A stretch of 64,000 bases of DNA, taken from contig NZ_LXVY01000034.1 of NCBI RefSeq assembly GCF_001650735.1, positions 1-64,000 of the forward strand, read 5' to 3'. Position 1 is the first letter of the stretch. The number at the start of each line of letters is the position of its first letter. The translations under genes and the position numbers were made by a program. This DNA comes from Sphingomonas sp. TDK1 (lineage in GTDB: Bacteria; Pseudomonadota; Alphaproteobacteria; Sphingomonadales; Sphingomonadaceae). Shown here piece after piece: positions 24,472-33,094 of the stretch. Below the pieces are notes generated by a model. That model made no database searches, had not been told where the DNA came from, and saw only the letters and a list, made by a program, of their open reading frames with translations.

Positions 24472-25011
24472 TCACTCGGCGCGCAGCAGGCGCAGCCGCG
24501 CCTTGCCATGGATGCGATCGGCGTCGACGACGAACCCCTCCAGCGCGACGTCTTCGTCCTTCGCCGTTTCGATGCTGATCCAGGTGCCGGGCCCCGTCCA
24601 GCCGAGCCGGGAGAGCTTGTCGAGCGCCACCACGCCGGCGCCGGTGCCATACGGCGGATCCATCAGGATCAGGTCGAGCGGCGCGCGTGCGGGGCCCAGT
24701 GCCAGCACCGAGCCGGGGCGCACATCCGTGCCCTTTGCCCCCAGCTTCGCGATATTGGCCTTGAGCACGTCCAGCGCCGCGCGATCCTGCTCGACGAACA
24801 GACAGGAGGCGGCACCACGGGACAGCGCCTCCAACCCGAGTGCCCCCGATCCGGCGAAGAAGTCCCCGACCGCGAGGTCCTCGAAGCTGCCGAGGCGCGA
24901 GGCCAGCATCGAGAACAGGGCCTCACGGGTGCGATCGGCGGTGGGGCGAGTGGTGTCGCCCTTGGGGGCAGCGAGCGGGCGGCCGCGCCATTCTCCGGCG
25001 ATGATCCGCAT
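24472..25011 (-). CDS. rsmD: 16S rRNA (guanine966-N2)-methyltransferase
   Basis: RsmD methylates G966 in the small-subunit decoding region. The 179-residue protein begins MRIIAGEWRGRPLAAPKG and has the family TADRTREALFSMLASRL segment, the SAM-binding DFFAGSGALGLEALSRG (around 49-65), and the catalytic DPPY motif LILMDPPYGTG. Length and motifs match. Its start overlaps the stop of the pseudouridine synthase gene upstream on the same strand (TGATG), so the two rRNA-modification genes form an operon. Confidence 0.94.
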   Translation of the reverse strand: MRIIAGEWRGRPLAAPKGDTTRPTADRTREALFSMLASRLGSFEDLAVGDFFAGSGALGLEALSRGAASCLFVEQDRAALDVLKANIAKLGAKGTDVRPGSVLALGPARAPLDLILMDPPYGTGAGVVALDKLSRLGWTGPGTWISIETAKDEDVALEGFVVDADRIHGKARLRLLRAE

Positions 25012-26525
25012 CAGCCACGCCCCCGCGGCGGACGGCCCGGGCCGCCCGGCCGCTGCGGACGATTACCGCCGCCGTTCCCGGCGGGACGTGGCGTCCGGGG
25101 GCCACGGGGACGCTCGCCCTCGTCGCCACCGAACCGCGACGGCCGCGGCGCCCCGCTGCGCTCGGACGTGCCGCTGGCTGGCCGCGCCCCGCGCGGGCCG
25201 CGTGACCGTTCGCTGTCTTCACCGCCAAACCGCGAGGGACGGGGCGCGCGATTGCGTTCGGTCGAATCGCCGCCGGCGCGTGCGGTGCGGGGACCGCGGG
25301 GCCGATCGCCGTCCGTACCGGCGAACCGCGACGGCCCGGCGGTGCGCCCGCGGTCCGCGCTCTCGCCGCTGCGGGACCAGGTGCGCTCGCCGTCGCGTGG
25401 CGTGCGGACGCGCTCGGCACCCTGGTCGCCCCGTGCGTCGCGGCGACCGCGAGGCCGATCGACCAGATCGCCGGCGCGGGGCTCGCGGGTGTCGCGGAAG
25501 GATTTGGCGCGGGCGGCGCGGGCGGGCTTGCCGATCCCGCCCTCGGTCCCCTCGCGCACGCCGAGCCGGCCGCCGGTGCGCGGCCGTTCCTCGCCGTCCT
25601 TGGGTTTGGCCTTTGGCGTCGCGCGGGCGGTGAACACCGGACCCTTTGCCACGGGTGCAGGCTTGGCGATCCGGCGGCGACCTTCGGGCTCGACCTTGGC
25701 GGGTTTCTCCACCGGCTCGATCGCGCGCTGGCGGGTGGCGAACTGCAGGTTCGACGCCGCCTTGCCGCCGCCGGCCTTGCCCAGCACGGTGCGGAAGGTG
25801 ATCAGATCGGCCTGGCGGATCTCGTCGACATCGCCCGCGGGCAGGTCGTTCAAATAGAAGGGGCCGTAGCGGGTGCGGATCAGGCGGCTGACCTGAAGGC
25901 CCAGGAACTCCAGCACGTTGCGGACTTCGCGGTTCTTGCCCTCGGTCAGCGTCATTTCGATCCAGAGATTGGCGCCGGTCCGCCGCTCGATATTGGCGTT
26001 GATCGGGCCGTAGCGTACGCCCTCAATCTCGATGCCGAGCATCAGGTCCTCGAGCTGCTCCTGGCTCACCTGGCCATAGGCACGGGCGCGGTAGGTGCGC
26101 TCGACGCCGCTAGCCGGCAGCTCCATCTCGCGCTTCAGCTCGCCGTCCGTGGTGAGCAGCAGCAGTCCTTCGGTATTGAGGTCGAGTCGGCCGACCGGCA
26201 TCACGCGCGGCAGGCCTTCGGGCATGCGATCATAGATGGTCGGGCGGCCGGTGAAGTCGCGCTCGGCGGTGAGCAGGCCGGCCGCCTTGTGGTAGCGGAA
26301 CAGTCGCGCGGGGGTCGCCGCTGCGACGGGGTTGCCGTCGACGGTGACGCCGTGGAGCGAGGTGAGAATGGTCGCGGGGGTATCGAGCGTGGTACCATTG
26401 AGGGCGATGCGCCCCTCGGCGATCATCCGCTCGATCTCGCGCCGCGAGGCGATGCCGGCACGGGCGAGGAGCTTGGCGATACGCTGCGGCGTACCGGCGG
26501 TTTTGATAGGCTTGGAGTCAGACAC
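25011..26525 (-). CDS. RluB/RsuA-type 16S/23S pseudouridine synthase with long Arg/Gly/Pro tail
   Basis: A 504-residue protein. Residues about 13-50 are an S4 RNA-binding domain (RIAKLLARAGIASRREIERM). Residues about 65-245 are the pseudouridine synthase catalytic domain with the aspartate of the RLDLNTEG motif at about 115, as in RsuA/RluB/RluE. From about 250 to the end, roughly half the protein is low complexity, dominated by R, G, P, E, S with repeated SRFGG...RGPR blocks and no known fold. It should modify rRNA; the tail may add RNA affinity. The GTG at 26525 is chosen because the S4 domain begins just after it. There is no Shine-Dalgarno sequence, and a promoter points to a start at that GTG. 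Confidence 0.9.
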   Translation of the reverse strand: MSDSKPIKTAGTPQRIAKLLARAGIASRREIERMIAEGRIALNGTTLDTPATILTSLHGVTVDGNPVAAATPARLFRYHKAAGLLTAERDFTGRPTIYDRMPEGLPRVMPVGRLDLNTEGLLLLTTDGELKREMELPASGVERTYRARAYGQVSQEQLEDLMLGIEIEGVRYGPINANIERRTGANLWIEMTLTEGKNREVRNVLEFLGLQVSRLIRTRYGPFYLNDLPAGDVDEIRQADLITFRTVLGKAGGGKAASNLQFATRQRAIEPVEKPAKVEPEGRRRIAKPAPVAKGPVFTARATPKAKPKDGEERPRTGGRLGVREGTEGGIGKPARAARAKSFRDTREPRAGDLVDRPRGRRDARGDQGAERVRTPRDGERTWSRSGESADRGRTAGPSRFAGTDGDRPRGPRTARAGGDSTERNRAPRPSRFGGEDSERSRGPRGARPASGTSERSGAPRPSRFGGDEGERPRGPRTPRPAGNGGGNRPQRPGGPGRPPRGRG

Positions 26526-26531
26526 TGCAGC

Positions 26532-26559
26532 GCTATAGCGATTTCGGCGGGGCTGGCAA
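26532..26559 (-). promoter_or_regulatory. candidate promoter of the pseudouridine synthase gene
   Basis: On the minus strand TTGCCA (26554-26559) and TATAGC (26532-26537) are 16 bases apart. The predicted transcription start is at about 26525, the first base of the GTG start codon, which again suggests a leaderless message. Confidence 0.45.
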
Positions 26560-26634
26560 AAATATATACGGTGCCAGTTCGTGACTCGCGCGTTACGGGC
26601 TTTGCCAAGCGGTTGATTCGGGGGCCCAAACAGG

Positions 26635-27066
26635 ATGTTGTTCGGTAGGAAGAAGCGGCGGATCGAACATCTGCTCGTCGTCGAGGACGAGCCGCTGGTC
26701 GCGTTCGATACCGAGCATTTCCTCCGCGAGTCGGGTTTCACCATCGTCGCGACGGTCGACTCGGTCGCCGATGCGACCCGGATCGTCGACTCGCACGAGG
26801 TGCTCGACCTGGTGCTGGCGGACATCAACCTGGCAGACGGCAGCGGGATCGAGGTAGCGCGCGCCGCTTTTGCGCGCGGTGTGCCCGTGCTGTTCGTAAC
26901 CGGTGCGTGCCCAGCGGATGCGCGGGCGCTGGCGGCGGGGTGCCTTGCCAAGCCTTATGCGCAGCGGGATCTGGTACTGGCGATCGATGCGATCGAGGCG
27001 GTGCTGGAAGGCGGCAAGATACCACGCCGCCTGCCCGGCAGTTTCAACCTGTTCCTGGGCGGCTGA
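26635..27066 (+). CDS. single-domain response regulator (receiver only)
   Basis: A 143-residue CheY-like receiver. The acidic pair near the start (VVEDEP, about residues 15-20), the phosphoacceptor aspartate in VLADINLADG (about 63), the Thr in LFVTGACP (about 88) and the Lys in LAKPYAQ (about 104) are all present, so it should be phosphorylated by a histidine kinase. No output domain follows; the tail is short. No kinase gene is adjacent, so it probably works through a partner encoded elsewhere. Confidence 0.88.
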   Translation: MLFGRKKRRIEHLLVVEDEPLVAFDTEHFLRESGFTIVATVDSVADATRIVDSHEVLDLVLADINLADGSGIEVARAAFARGVPVLFVTGACPADARALAAGCLAKPYAQRDLVLAIDAIEAVLEGGKIPRRLPGSFNLFLGG

Positions 27067-27072
27067 CGCCGA

Positions 27073-27204
27073 TCAGTGGACGAACAGCGAGACGACCACC
27101 CCGGCCCAGGCAAACACCGAGGCGAGCACCGCGAGATTTGCGACCATTTCCTGCGGCGAAGCCTGCTTGGCGGCGGTAGCGGCGCGGGTGCGGGTACGGG
27201 ACAT
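27073..27204 (-). CDS. 43-residue small membrane protein
   Basis: A short frame starting MSRTRTRAATAAKQASPQEM and ending SLFVH. The first twenty residues are basic and polar; residues about 21-41 form one hydrophobic segment (VANLAVLASVFAWAGVVVSL). AAGGAG lies seven bases before the ATG at 27204, a strong ribosome-binding site, and a TATAAC-type -10 (27231-27236) is a little upstream. It was likely missed by length-based gene calls. It stands between the response regulator and Rieske genes and its function is unknown. Confidence 0.65.
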   Translation of the reverse strand: MSRTRTRAATAAKQASPQEMVANLAVLASVFAWAGVVVSLFVH

Positions 27205-27231
27205 GGCGAACTCCTTGATGCGACGCCGGCG

Positions 27232-28425
27232 TTATAGCACCCCTTCCTGAACAGAAGCCTGACCGAAGGGGCGAGTCGCACCGATGACAGGCATGTTGTC
27301 GCACATAACCCACGCATCGACCGCATCGTGGAAAACGCGGACCCCCCGCTCGAGCCCGCCGAGCGTCACCTGCTCGATCGCGCCGGCGGAAAGGCCCTGC
27401 TGGGCGAGTGCACAGGCCCGGAAATCCTCCGACGCGAACACCCCGCCGTCGAGCAGCTGCCAGCTGCGCTCCCAATGGTCGCGGGCCTTGTCGGTGGTGG
27501 GCGCTTCGGGGATCAGCATGAAATCCTCGACCCAGACTTCGTCGACCGTCTGCGGCATCAGCACCATCAGGTTGATGTAGTCGGGGCTGACGGCGAGCAC
27601 CGCGCCGGGGAACATCTGGTAGGTGTAGGTGATCGCGCCGCGGAGGGTGGGCCAGTCCTCCGACTCGAGCGCGGCAATGCTGGCGGCGCGGCCTACCGCC
27701 GAGCGCTGGTGCGGACCGATCCGGTCGGCCGCGGAGATGCCGTCCTGGAAATAGGGCGCGATGCTGCCGGCGTGGAGGCGCTGGATGTGGTAGCTCTCCA
27801 GGAAGGCGTCCATCACCAGCTTCCAGTTGGCGGGCACGCGGTGGGTCCGCCTGCGGAAACAATGCTGGCCGGCGAGATCGAAGGCGGCGAAGTCCAGCGC
27901 CAGCGTATCGGCATGGCTGAAATCCGCCCCCTCGTCGAAGGCGAACCAGATCAGTCCGCCGGCCTCGTGGGTGGGGAGGCGGCGCAGCGCGAACGCGCCC
28001 TTGTCGAGACCGGGGAACGCCTCGGCGCGGGGCACGCCGGCGAGGCGGCCGTCGAGCGTGTAGCTCCAGGCGTGATAGGGGCAGGCGAGCCGCGGGGCGG
28101 TGACCGCCTCGCACCCTTCCACCAGCCGCGTGCCGCGATGGCGGCAGACGTTGAGGAACACATGCGCTTCGCCCTTCGTGTCGCGGGTGATCAGCAGCGG
28201 TTTGCCGAAGCCGTCATGCGGCACCGCCATGCCGGGCTCGGGCAGCAGGGCGGAGGGTGCGAGGACCAGCGGTGCGCGATCGAAGATGCGGTCGCGCTCG
28301 GCGGCGAAGCGTTCGGGGGCGGTGTAAACGCTGGCGTCGACGTGGCTTATCGGCCCCGCACCGGCGTCGCCGCCCTGCGCCAGCATCGCCGCCAGCGCGC
28401 GCTGGCCCTGGGTCGGTGCGTTCAT
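27232..28425 (-). CDS. Rieske aromatic ring-hydroxylating dioxygenase, alpha subunit
   Basis: A 397-residue oxygenase subunit. The N-terminal Rieske [2Fe-2S] site is complete: CRHRG...CPYHAWSY (about residues 93-120). The C-terminal catalytic domain has the mononuclear iron ligands expected around the [10 protein letters not shown] segment (about 210-220) and the bridging-Asp region. It probably hydroxylates an aromatic or quaternary-ammonium-like substrate in the cytoplasm. No beta subunit, ferredoxin or reductase gene is nearby, so electron partners must be elsewhere. The ATG is preceded by GAGAGGAT. Divergent from an AmpG-like permease gene. Confidence 0.88.
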   Translation of the reverse strand: MNAPTQGQRALAAMLAQGGDAGAGPISHVDASVYTAPERFAAERDRIFDRAPLVLAPSALLPEPGMAVPHDGFGKPLLITRDTKGEAHVFLNVCRHRGTRLVEGCEAVTAPRLACPYHAWSYTLDGRLAGVPRAEAFPGLDKGAFALRRLPTHEAGGLIWFAFDEGADFSHADTLALDFAAFDLAGQHCFRRRTHRVPANWKLVMDAFLESYHIQRLHAGSIAPYFQDGISAADRIGPHQRSAVGRAASIAALESEDWPTLRGAITYTYQMFPGAVLAVSPDYINLMVLMPQTVDEVWVEDFMLIPEAPTTDKARDHWERSWQLLDGGVFASEDFRACALAQQGLSAGAIEQVTLGGLERGVRVFHDAVDAWVMCDNMPVIGATRPFGQASVQEGVL

Positions 28426-28465
28426 GGCTATCCTCTCCCGAATTTTCGGCTAGTTTCGCGCCTCC

Positions 28466-30211
28466 ATGCCGAACCAACAAGCCCCCATCGCGGTGAACGA
28501 CCGCGCCAGCACCTTCTATGTCCTTGCCCAGGCGGCGCTTGTCGCCGGCCTCGCGCTGCTGGCGGTGCCCTGGGCACGCGTCGGTGGTGCGGCGGCGGTG
28601 CCGGGCTATGGCTTTGCCGCGGGCTGGAGTGACGGCGTCGCCAAGCTCGCGCCGTCGATGACCTTCCTGCTCGGCCTGCTCGCGCTGGGCGCAACGCTGG
28701 TGCTGAGCATCGCCTGGCGCCGTCGGGGCGGGGCGAGCCTGCTCGTCGCTGGGAGCATCGTCGGGGCGGCGCTGCTGGCGCTCGCGGTGCTGTTCACGCT
28801 GTTCTCGCCGCCCAAGTCGCTGGCGGGTGCGGTGCTGTCGCTCGACTGGGGCGGCGGCGCAGCGCTTGCAGCGCTGATCGCGGCATTCCTCCTCGCGCGG
28901 AGGGCGGCACCGGCGGATTGGCGCGCGGACCTGCCGGATGGCGTGCGGCCCTATTTCGCCAAGGGGCCGCTCGCCTCGTTCGCGCTCGGCGTCTCGTCGG
29001 GCTTCCCCTTCGCGATGATCGGGGCGACGCTCACCACGCGGCTCGCCCAGACCGGCATCGACAAGTCGACCGTCACCGCCTTCACGCTCGCCATCCTGGT
29101 CTACAACTTCAAGTTCCTCTGGGCATGGATCGTAGACAGCGTGCCGATCCCGATCCTGGGGCGACTGGGCCAGCGTGTCTCGTGGCTGATCGTGGCGGGC
29201 GTGTTGGTCGTCGCGGCGACGATCAACCTCGCGCTGGTCGTGCCGGACCCGGCGAATATCTGGCCCACCGTTACCGCCGCCGTGCTGATGGGCGCGGCGG
29301 GGGCGACCTATGACATCGTCATTGACGGCTATCGGATCGAGGTCCTCCAGCCGCACGAGCTCGGCTATGGTTCGGGCATGTCGCAATATGGCTGGCGGAT
29401 CGGCTCGGTCGCAGCCGGCGCGATCGCGCTGGTCGTGGCGGGGCAGGTGGGCTGGACCGCGGGATATGCTGCTTGTGCGGTGTTCGCGCTGCCGGCCATT
29501 CTCACGGGCCTGATCGTCGGCGAGCCCGAGCGGCACCGCGCGCCCGCCGAGCGTCGCAGCATCGCGACGGTTGCAAAAGGCATCTGGGGCCCCTTCGTCC
29601 AGTTTTTCGCCCGCGAAGGCGCCCTGATCGTGCTGCTGTTCATCCTGGTCCACAAGATCGGCGACACGCTCGCCAACCTGACCTTCCGGCTGTTGTTCAA
29701 CGATCTCGGATTCTCGAACGACGAGATCGCCTTCTACGACGTGTCGCTGGGCTTCTTCGCCTATATGCTCGGCATCTTCCTGGGCGGCGTGCTCTATGCG
29801 CGGATGGGGATGAAGCGATCGGTGATGCTCAGCCTGATCCTGATGGCGGTCTCCAACCTCAGCTTCGCAGCGCTCGCCGCGGCGGGGCATTCGAACATCG
29901 GCATGGCGGGCGCGATCGGCTTCGAGAATATCGCCAGCGGCATCGGCGGGGTGACGGTGATAGCCTATTTCTCGGCGCTGACCGACCTGCGCTTCACCGC
30001 CGCGCAATATGCGCTGATCTCGGCGGGGGCGAGCATCGTCGGCCGGTTCATCACCGGCACGACGGCGGGCAGCCTGATCGAGGCGATGGGCTATGTGAAC
30101 TTCTACCTGTTCACCACCGTGATCGCGCTGCCGGGCGTCGCACTCTACTGGTGGATGATGCGCAGCGGGCTGGTCGACCGCTCGATCGGCAGCGCGGGCC
30201 AGGAGCGCTAG
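28466..30211 (+). CDS. AmpG-like (PAT-family) MFS permease
   Basis: A 581-residue inner-membrane protein. The second part (about residue 170 onward) matches the AmpG/PAT group: LGVSSGFPFAMIGATLTTRLAQTG, SYGWRIG-type QYGWRIGSVAAG and the FRLLFNDLGFSNDEIA segment. The family imports muropeptides or acetyl-CoA. About 150 residues ahead of this form extra hydrophobic segments, making it longer than standard AmpG (about 490). It is divergent from the Rieske gene. The stop sits inside a small palindrome GAGCGC-TAG-GCGCTC shared with the convergent neighbour. Confidence 0.82.
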   Translation: MPNQQAPIAVNDRASTFYVLAQAALVAGLALLAVPWARVGGAAAVPGYGFAAGWSDGVAKLAPSMTFLLGLLALGATLVLSIAWRRRGGASLLVAGSIVGAALLALAVLFTLFSPPKSLAGAVLSLDWGGGAALAALIAAFLLARRAAPADWRADLPDGVRPYFAKGPLASFALGVSSGFPFAMIGATLTTRLAQTGIDKSTVTAFTLAILVYNFKFLWAWIVDSVPIPILGRLGQRVSWLIVAGVLVVAATINLALVVPDPANIWPTVTAAVLMGAAGATYDIVIDGYRIEVLQPHELGYGSGMSQYGWRIGSVAAGAIALVVAGQVGWTAGYAACAVFALPAILTGLIVGEPERHRAPAERRSIATVAKGIWGPFVQFFAREGALIVLLFILVHKIGDTLANLTFRLLFNDLGFSNDEIAFYDVSLGFFAYMLGIFLGGVLYARMGMKRSVMLSLILMAVSNLSFAALAAAGHSNIGMAGAIGFENIASGIGGVTVIAYFSALTDLRFTAAQYALISAGASIVGRFITGTTAGSLIEAMGYVNFYLFTTVIALPGVALYWWMMRSGLVDRSIGSAGQER

Positions 30212-30215
30212 GCGC

Positions 30216-30647
30216 TCAGGGCTCCAGCGGCAGCGCGAGGTCGGCGAAGCTCTGCGCCAGCGCGTGCGCGGTCGGCAGCAGGCCGGTCGCGTCGCGCACG
30301 CCGATCAGGTCGGCGAGCAGCAGCGCCGCTGCCTGCGGATTGGTGCGGACCTTGCCCAGCGCATTGACCAGCGCCGCTTCGGACGCGGTCATGCGCGGGC
30401 AGCACCAGGGGGCAATCTGCACCGGGCCGGTCGCCATGACCGACATCTCGTGCATCAGCGTGCGGAGCAGCATCAGCGGGCGGCGGAAACCCTTGCCGAA
30501 CGCGACCAGGAAGGCGTGCGCGGTGCTCGCGTCGTGCAAGCCCTGCGATCCCGTCTGGCGGACGCCGAACAGCAGCAGCCGCACGCCCGGATCCTCGGGC
30601 TGGAGCTGGGGCAGGGCGGTGACGAGGGTCTGGACGGACGGCTGCAT
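30216..30647 (-). CDS. conserved sphingomonad protein of unknown function
   Basis: A 143-residue soluble, mostly helical protein. Distinctive stretches are RLLLFGVRQTGSQGLHDAST, FGKGFRRPLMLLRTLMHEMS and IAPWCCPRMTASEAALVNAL, with a CC pair and no signal peptide. I believe it belongs to a short uncharacterised family (possibly DUF6628) seen in sphingomonads, but cannot confirm it. An alternative ORF on the same strand in another frame (30208-30678) is Arg/Ala-rich and rejected. The promoter region at about 30680-30705 is AT-rich (minus strand TTGCGATTGACTATTAATAAC). Confidence 0.7.
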   Translation of the reverse strand: MQPSVQTLVTALPQLQPEDPGVRLLLFGVRQTGSQGLHDASTAHAFLVAFGKGFRRPLMLLRTLMHEMSVMATGPVQIAPWCCPRMTASEAALVNALGKVRTNPQAAALLLADLIGVRDATGLLPTAHALAQSFADLALPLEP

Positions 30648-30724
30648 GTGATTCTCCGATAGGCGTCGGAGGGATCATCGCATCCTGTTATTAATAGTCA
30701 ATCGCAATAAGGCGGATTGCGGCG

Positions 30725-32041
30725 TCAGTCGGGTAATTCGCCGTTCGCTTCCAGCACCACACCCGCCAGATAGAGCGAGCCGAGGATGAGAACGGCGCTG
30801 GGTGCGTCTGCCTCGGTGCGTTCTGCGATGATGCGCAGCGCGGCGGGCACGTTGTCGGCGGTGCCGGCGACCCGCACCCCGAGGCGCGCGACCAGCGCCG
30901 CAAGCTCGGCGGGGGCGTGATGGGCATGGCCGGGGATGGGTACGGTGGTCACGCTGGCCAACCGGGCGGCAAGCGGGGCGATCAGCCCCTCCGGATCCTT
31001 GTTGGCGAGCATGCCGAGCACGAGGTGGCACGGGCGGTCGGCCGCGACTTCCGCGACCGTTCCCGCAATTGCGGTACCGGCGGCGGCGTTGTGGCCGCCG
31101 TCCAGCCAGACCGCCGTGCCGGCCGGAAGGAGCGCGGTGAGCGGGCCATTGCCGAGCTGCTGCATACGCGCAGGCCACCGGGCGCTGGTCGCCGCAGCGG
31201 CGAGCGCGGTGTCGGGGATGGCGAGCGTGTCCTGGTGCCGAAGCATCGCGATGGCGAGCGCGAGATTGCCGGGCTGGTGCGGGCCGGACAGCGTCGGCAG
31301 CGGGGTTTCCACCGTGCCCTTCGCGTCGCGGTAGGTGAGCTGGTCGCCGCCGACGGCGTACGTCCATGCCGTGCCCTCCGCGAGCACTGGGACACCTGCC
31401 GCGGCTACCACCGCCGCGATCTCGGGATCGTAGCGCATCGTCACGAGCGGCACGGCGGGCTTGGCGATGCCGGCTTTCTCGCGCGCGATTTGCGGCAGGG
31501 TGTCGCCGAGAAATGCCTGATGGTCGATGCCGAGCTGGGCGATGCCGGTGGCGATGGGCGCGGGCACGATATTGGTAGCATCGAGGCGCCCGCCCAGGCC
31601 AACTTCGATCACGCAGGCATCGGCCGGCGTGCGGGCGAAGGCGAGGAAGGCGGCGGCGGTGGTTACCTCGAAGAAGCTCGCGCCGATATCGCCCCCGGCC
31701 TCCAATATCTCGGCGAGCAGCGGCGCAAGGGTTGCGTCATCGATCAGGGTACCGGCGAGGCGGATACGCTCGTTGAAGCGAACCAGATGAGGGCTGGAGT
31801 AGACATGGACGCGCAGTCCCGCTGCCTCCAGCGCAGCGCGGAGGAAGGCGCAGGTGGACCCCTTGCCGTTGGTGCCGGCAACATGGAGCACCGGCGGCAG
31901 CCGGAGATGCGGGTTGCCGACGCGCTCCAGCAGCTGGGTGATCCGGCCGAGGCCGAGAATGTCGGCGCCGGGGGACAGCAGGGTCAGCCGGTCGAGCTGG
32001 GCCTGAACGGCGGGATCGGTGGAGCGAGCGAAGTCAGGCAT
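30725..32041 (-). CDS. folC: bifunctional dihydrofolate/folylpolyglutamate synthase
   Basis: FolC joins glutamate to dihydropteroate and adds further glutamates to folates. The 438-residue protein has the ATP-binding HVAGTNGKGSTCAFLRAAL (around 50-68), the HLVRFNERI segment, and the downstream LDGGHNAAAGTAIAGTVAE block of the Mur-ligase-like fold. Start: the ATG at 32041, 28 codons inside the longest open frame. It is the last gene of the trpFBA-accD-folC run; an intergenic palindromic element lies between it and accD. Confidence 0.93.
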   Translation of the reverse strand: MPDFARSTDPAVQAQLDRLTLLSPGADILGLGRITQLLERVGNPHLRLPPVLHVAGTNGKGSTCAFLRAALEAAGLRVHVYSSPHLVRFNERIRLAGTLIDDATLAPLLAEILEAGGDIGASFFEVTTAAAFLAFARTPADACVIEVGLGGRLDATNIVPAPIATGIAQLGIDHQAFLGDTLPQIAREKAGIAKPAVPLVTMRYDPEIAAVVAAAGVPVLAEGTAWTYAVGGDQLTYRDAKGTVETPLPTLSGPHQPGNLALAIAMLRHQDTLAIPDTALAAAATSARWPARMQQLGNGPLTALLPAGTAVWLDGGHNAAAGTAIAGTVAEVAADRPCHLVLGMLANKDPEGLIAPLAARLASVTTVPIPGHAHHAPAELAALVARLGVRVAGTADNVPAALRIIAERTEADAPSAVLILGSLYLAGVVLEANGELPD

Positions 32042-32055
32042 GGGCTTTTGATTTG

Positions 32056-32223
32056 AGCCCCTCCTCCTTGGAGGAGGGGTTGGGGTGGAGGGATTCCAGA
32101 ACGTCTGTTGGTCTCGGTGAGACACTGCCCCACCCCAAACCCCGCATCAGGTGCACAGCGCCCCGCGCTGTTCAGGCGCTGCTGGGAGCGGCGCCGGCCT
32201 GATGCGCCTGAAGGGGAGGGGCT
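32056..32223. repeat. intergenic element with inverted ends (accD-folC gap)
   Basis: The element begins AGCCCCTCC (32056-32064) and ends GGAGGGGCT (32215-32223), exact inverted repeats. Its left end includes a perfect hairpin CCCCTCCTCC-TT-GGAGGAGGGG (32058-32079). Inside, GGGGTTGGGGTGG is mirrored by CCCCACCCCAAACCCC. It occupies almost the whole accD-folC gap and would be transcribed in that operon. Two other window elements share this architecture. Confidence 0.6.
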
Positions 32224-32233
32224 TAGTAAGCGA

Positions 32234-33094
32234 TCAAGCCGCCGCGCGCGCCTCGCAAAGCAGGGCGATCAGCCGACCCAGCGTATCGCGCAGTTCCTTG
32301 CGGTGCGTCACCATGTCGACCAGGCCATGGTCGCGATAATATTCGCTCGTCTGGAAATCGTCGGGCAGCTTCTCGCGGATCGTGTTCTCGATCACGCGGC
32401 GGCCGGTGAAGGCAAGGGTGGCACCCGGCTCCGCGATCTGGACGTCGCCCAGCATTGCATAGGCCGCCATCACGCCGCCCGAGGTCGGGTCGGTCAGCAC
32501 GACGATATAGGGCAGCCCGGCATCGTGCAGCATCTCGATCGCCACCGTGGTGCGCGGCATCTGCATCAGGCTGAGAATGCCCTCCTGCATGCGTGCACCA
32601 CCCGAGGCGGTGAAGACGATGTACGGCGATCGCGAGGCAATCGCGGCCTCGACACCGGCGATGAACGCCTCGCCCACCGCCTGGCCCATCGATCCACCCA
32701 TGAAGGCGAAGTCCTGCACGCCGATCACGGCCTTGTGGCCTAGGATCGTGCCGCTGGCGTTCTGGAACGCGTCCTGCTCCCCGGTGCTCGTCCGCGCCGC
32801 CTTGATCCGCGCCGTATAGGGCTTGGAGTCGCGGAACTTCAGCGGATCCTCGGCGACCTTCGGACTCGGCAGCAGCTTGAAGGCGCTGTCGTCGAACAGC
32901 TGCTCGAAGCGCTTGGTCGCGCCGATGCGATCGTGGAAATCGCAATGCGGGCAGACGTTCTGATTCTCCTCGAATTCCTTCATGAAGACCATCTGTCCGC
33001 ATCCCTTGCACTTGTGCCAGAGATTGTCGGGGCTCTCCTCGCCACGGGTGGTGACATAGGCGAGCGCGTTACGGACGCGCGTAATCCAGCTCAT
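32234..33094 (-). CDS. accD: acetyl-CoA carboxylase carboxyltransferase subunit beta
   Basis: AccD forms the carboxyltransferase half of acetyl-CoA carboxylase with AccA, making malonyl-CoA for fatty acid synthesis. The 286-residue protein has the N-terminal zinc finger (CKGCGQ...CPHCDF, about residues 29-51), the SGGARMQEG acyl-CoA/biotin loop (about 155-163), and the PTSGGVMAAYAMLGD oxyanion segment. Its ATG overlaps the trpA stop (ATGA). Linkage of accD with trpFBA and folC is a standard proteobacterial arrangement. Confidence 0.96.
   Translation of the reverse strand: MSWITRVRNALAYVTTRGEESPDNLWHKCKGCGQMVFMKEFEENQNVCPHCDFHDRIGATKRFEQLFDDSAFKLLPSPKVAEDPLKFRDSKPYTARIKAARTSTGEQDAFQNASGTILGHKAVIGVQDFAFMGGSMGQAVGEAFIAGVEAAIASRSPYIVFTASGGARMQEGILSLMQMPRTTVAIEMLHDAGLPYIVVLTDPTSGGVMAAYAMLGDVQIAEPGATLAFTGRRVIENTIREKLPDDFQTSEYYRDHGLVDMVTHRKELRDTLGRLIALLCEARAAA

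Noticed and set aside
25011-25500. Repeats in the pseudouridine synthase tail as a CRISPR-like array
   Set aside because: Repeats are irregular, in-frame and coding, with no constant repeat/spacer spacing.
28214-30007. 597-codon open frame on the minus strand
   Set aside because: Antisense to the AmpG-like permease; composition dominated by Arg, Asp and His, no motif.
30208-30678. 156-codon frame overlapping the 30216-30647 gene
   Set aside because: Same strand, other frame, Arg/Ala-rich with no motif; the 143-residue frame has ordinary composition and conserved-looking segments.
30685-30705. AT-rich sequence resembling a Fur box upstream of the 30216 gene
   Set aside because: Only about 11 of 19 positions match the consensus by eye; it may simply be a promoter, so no feature was called.
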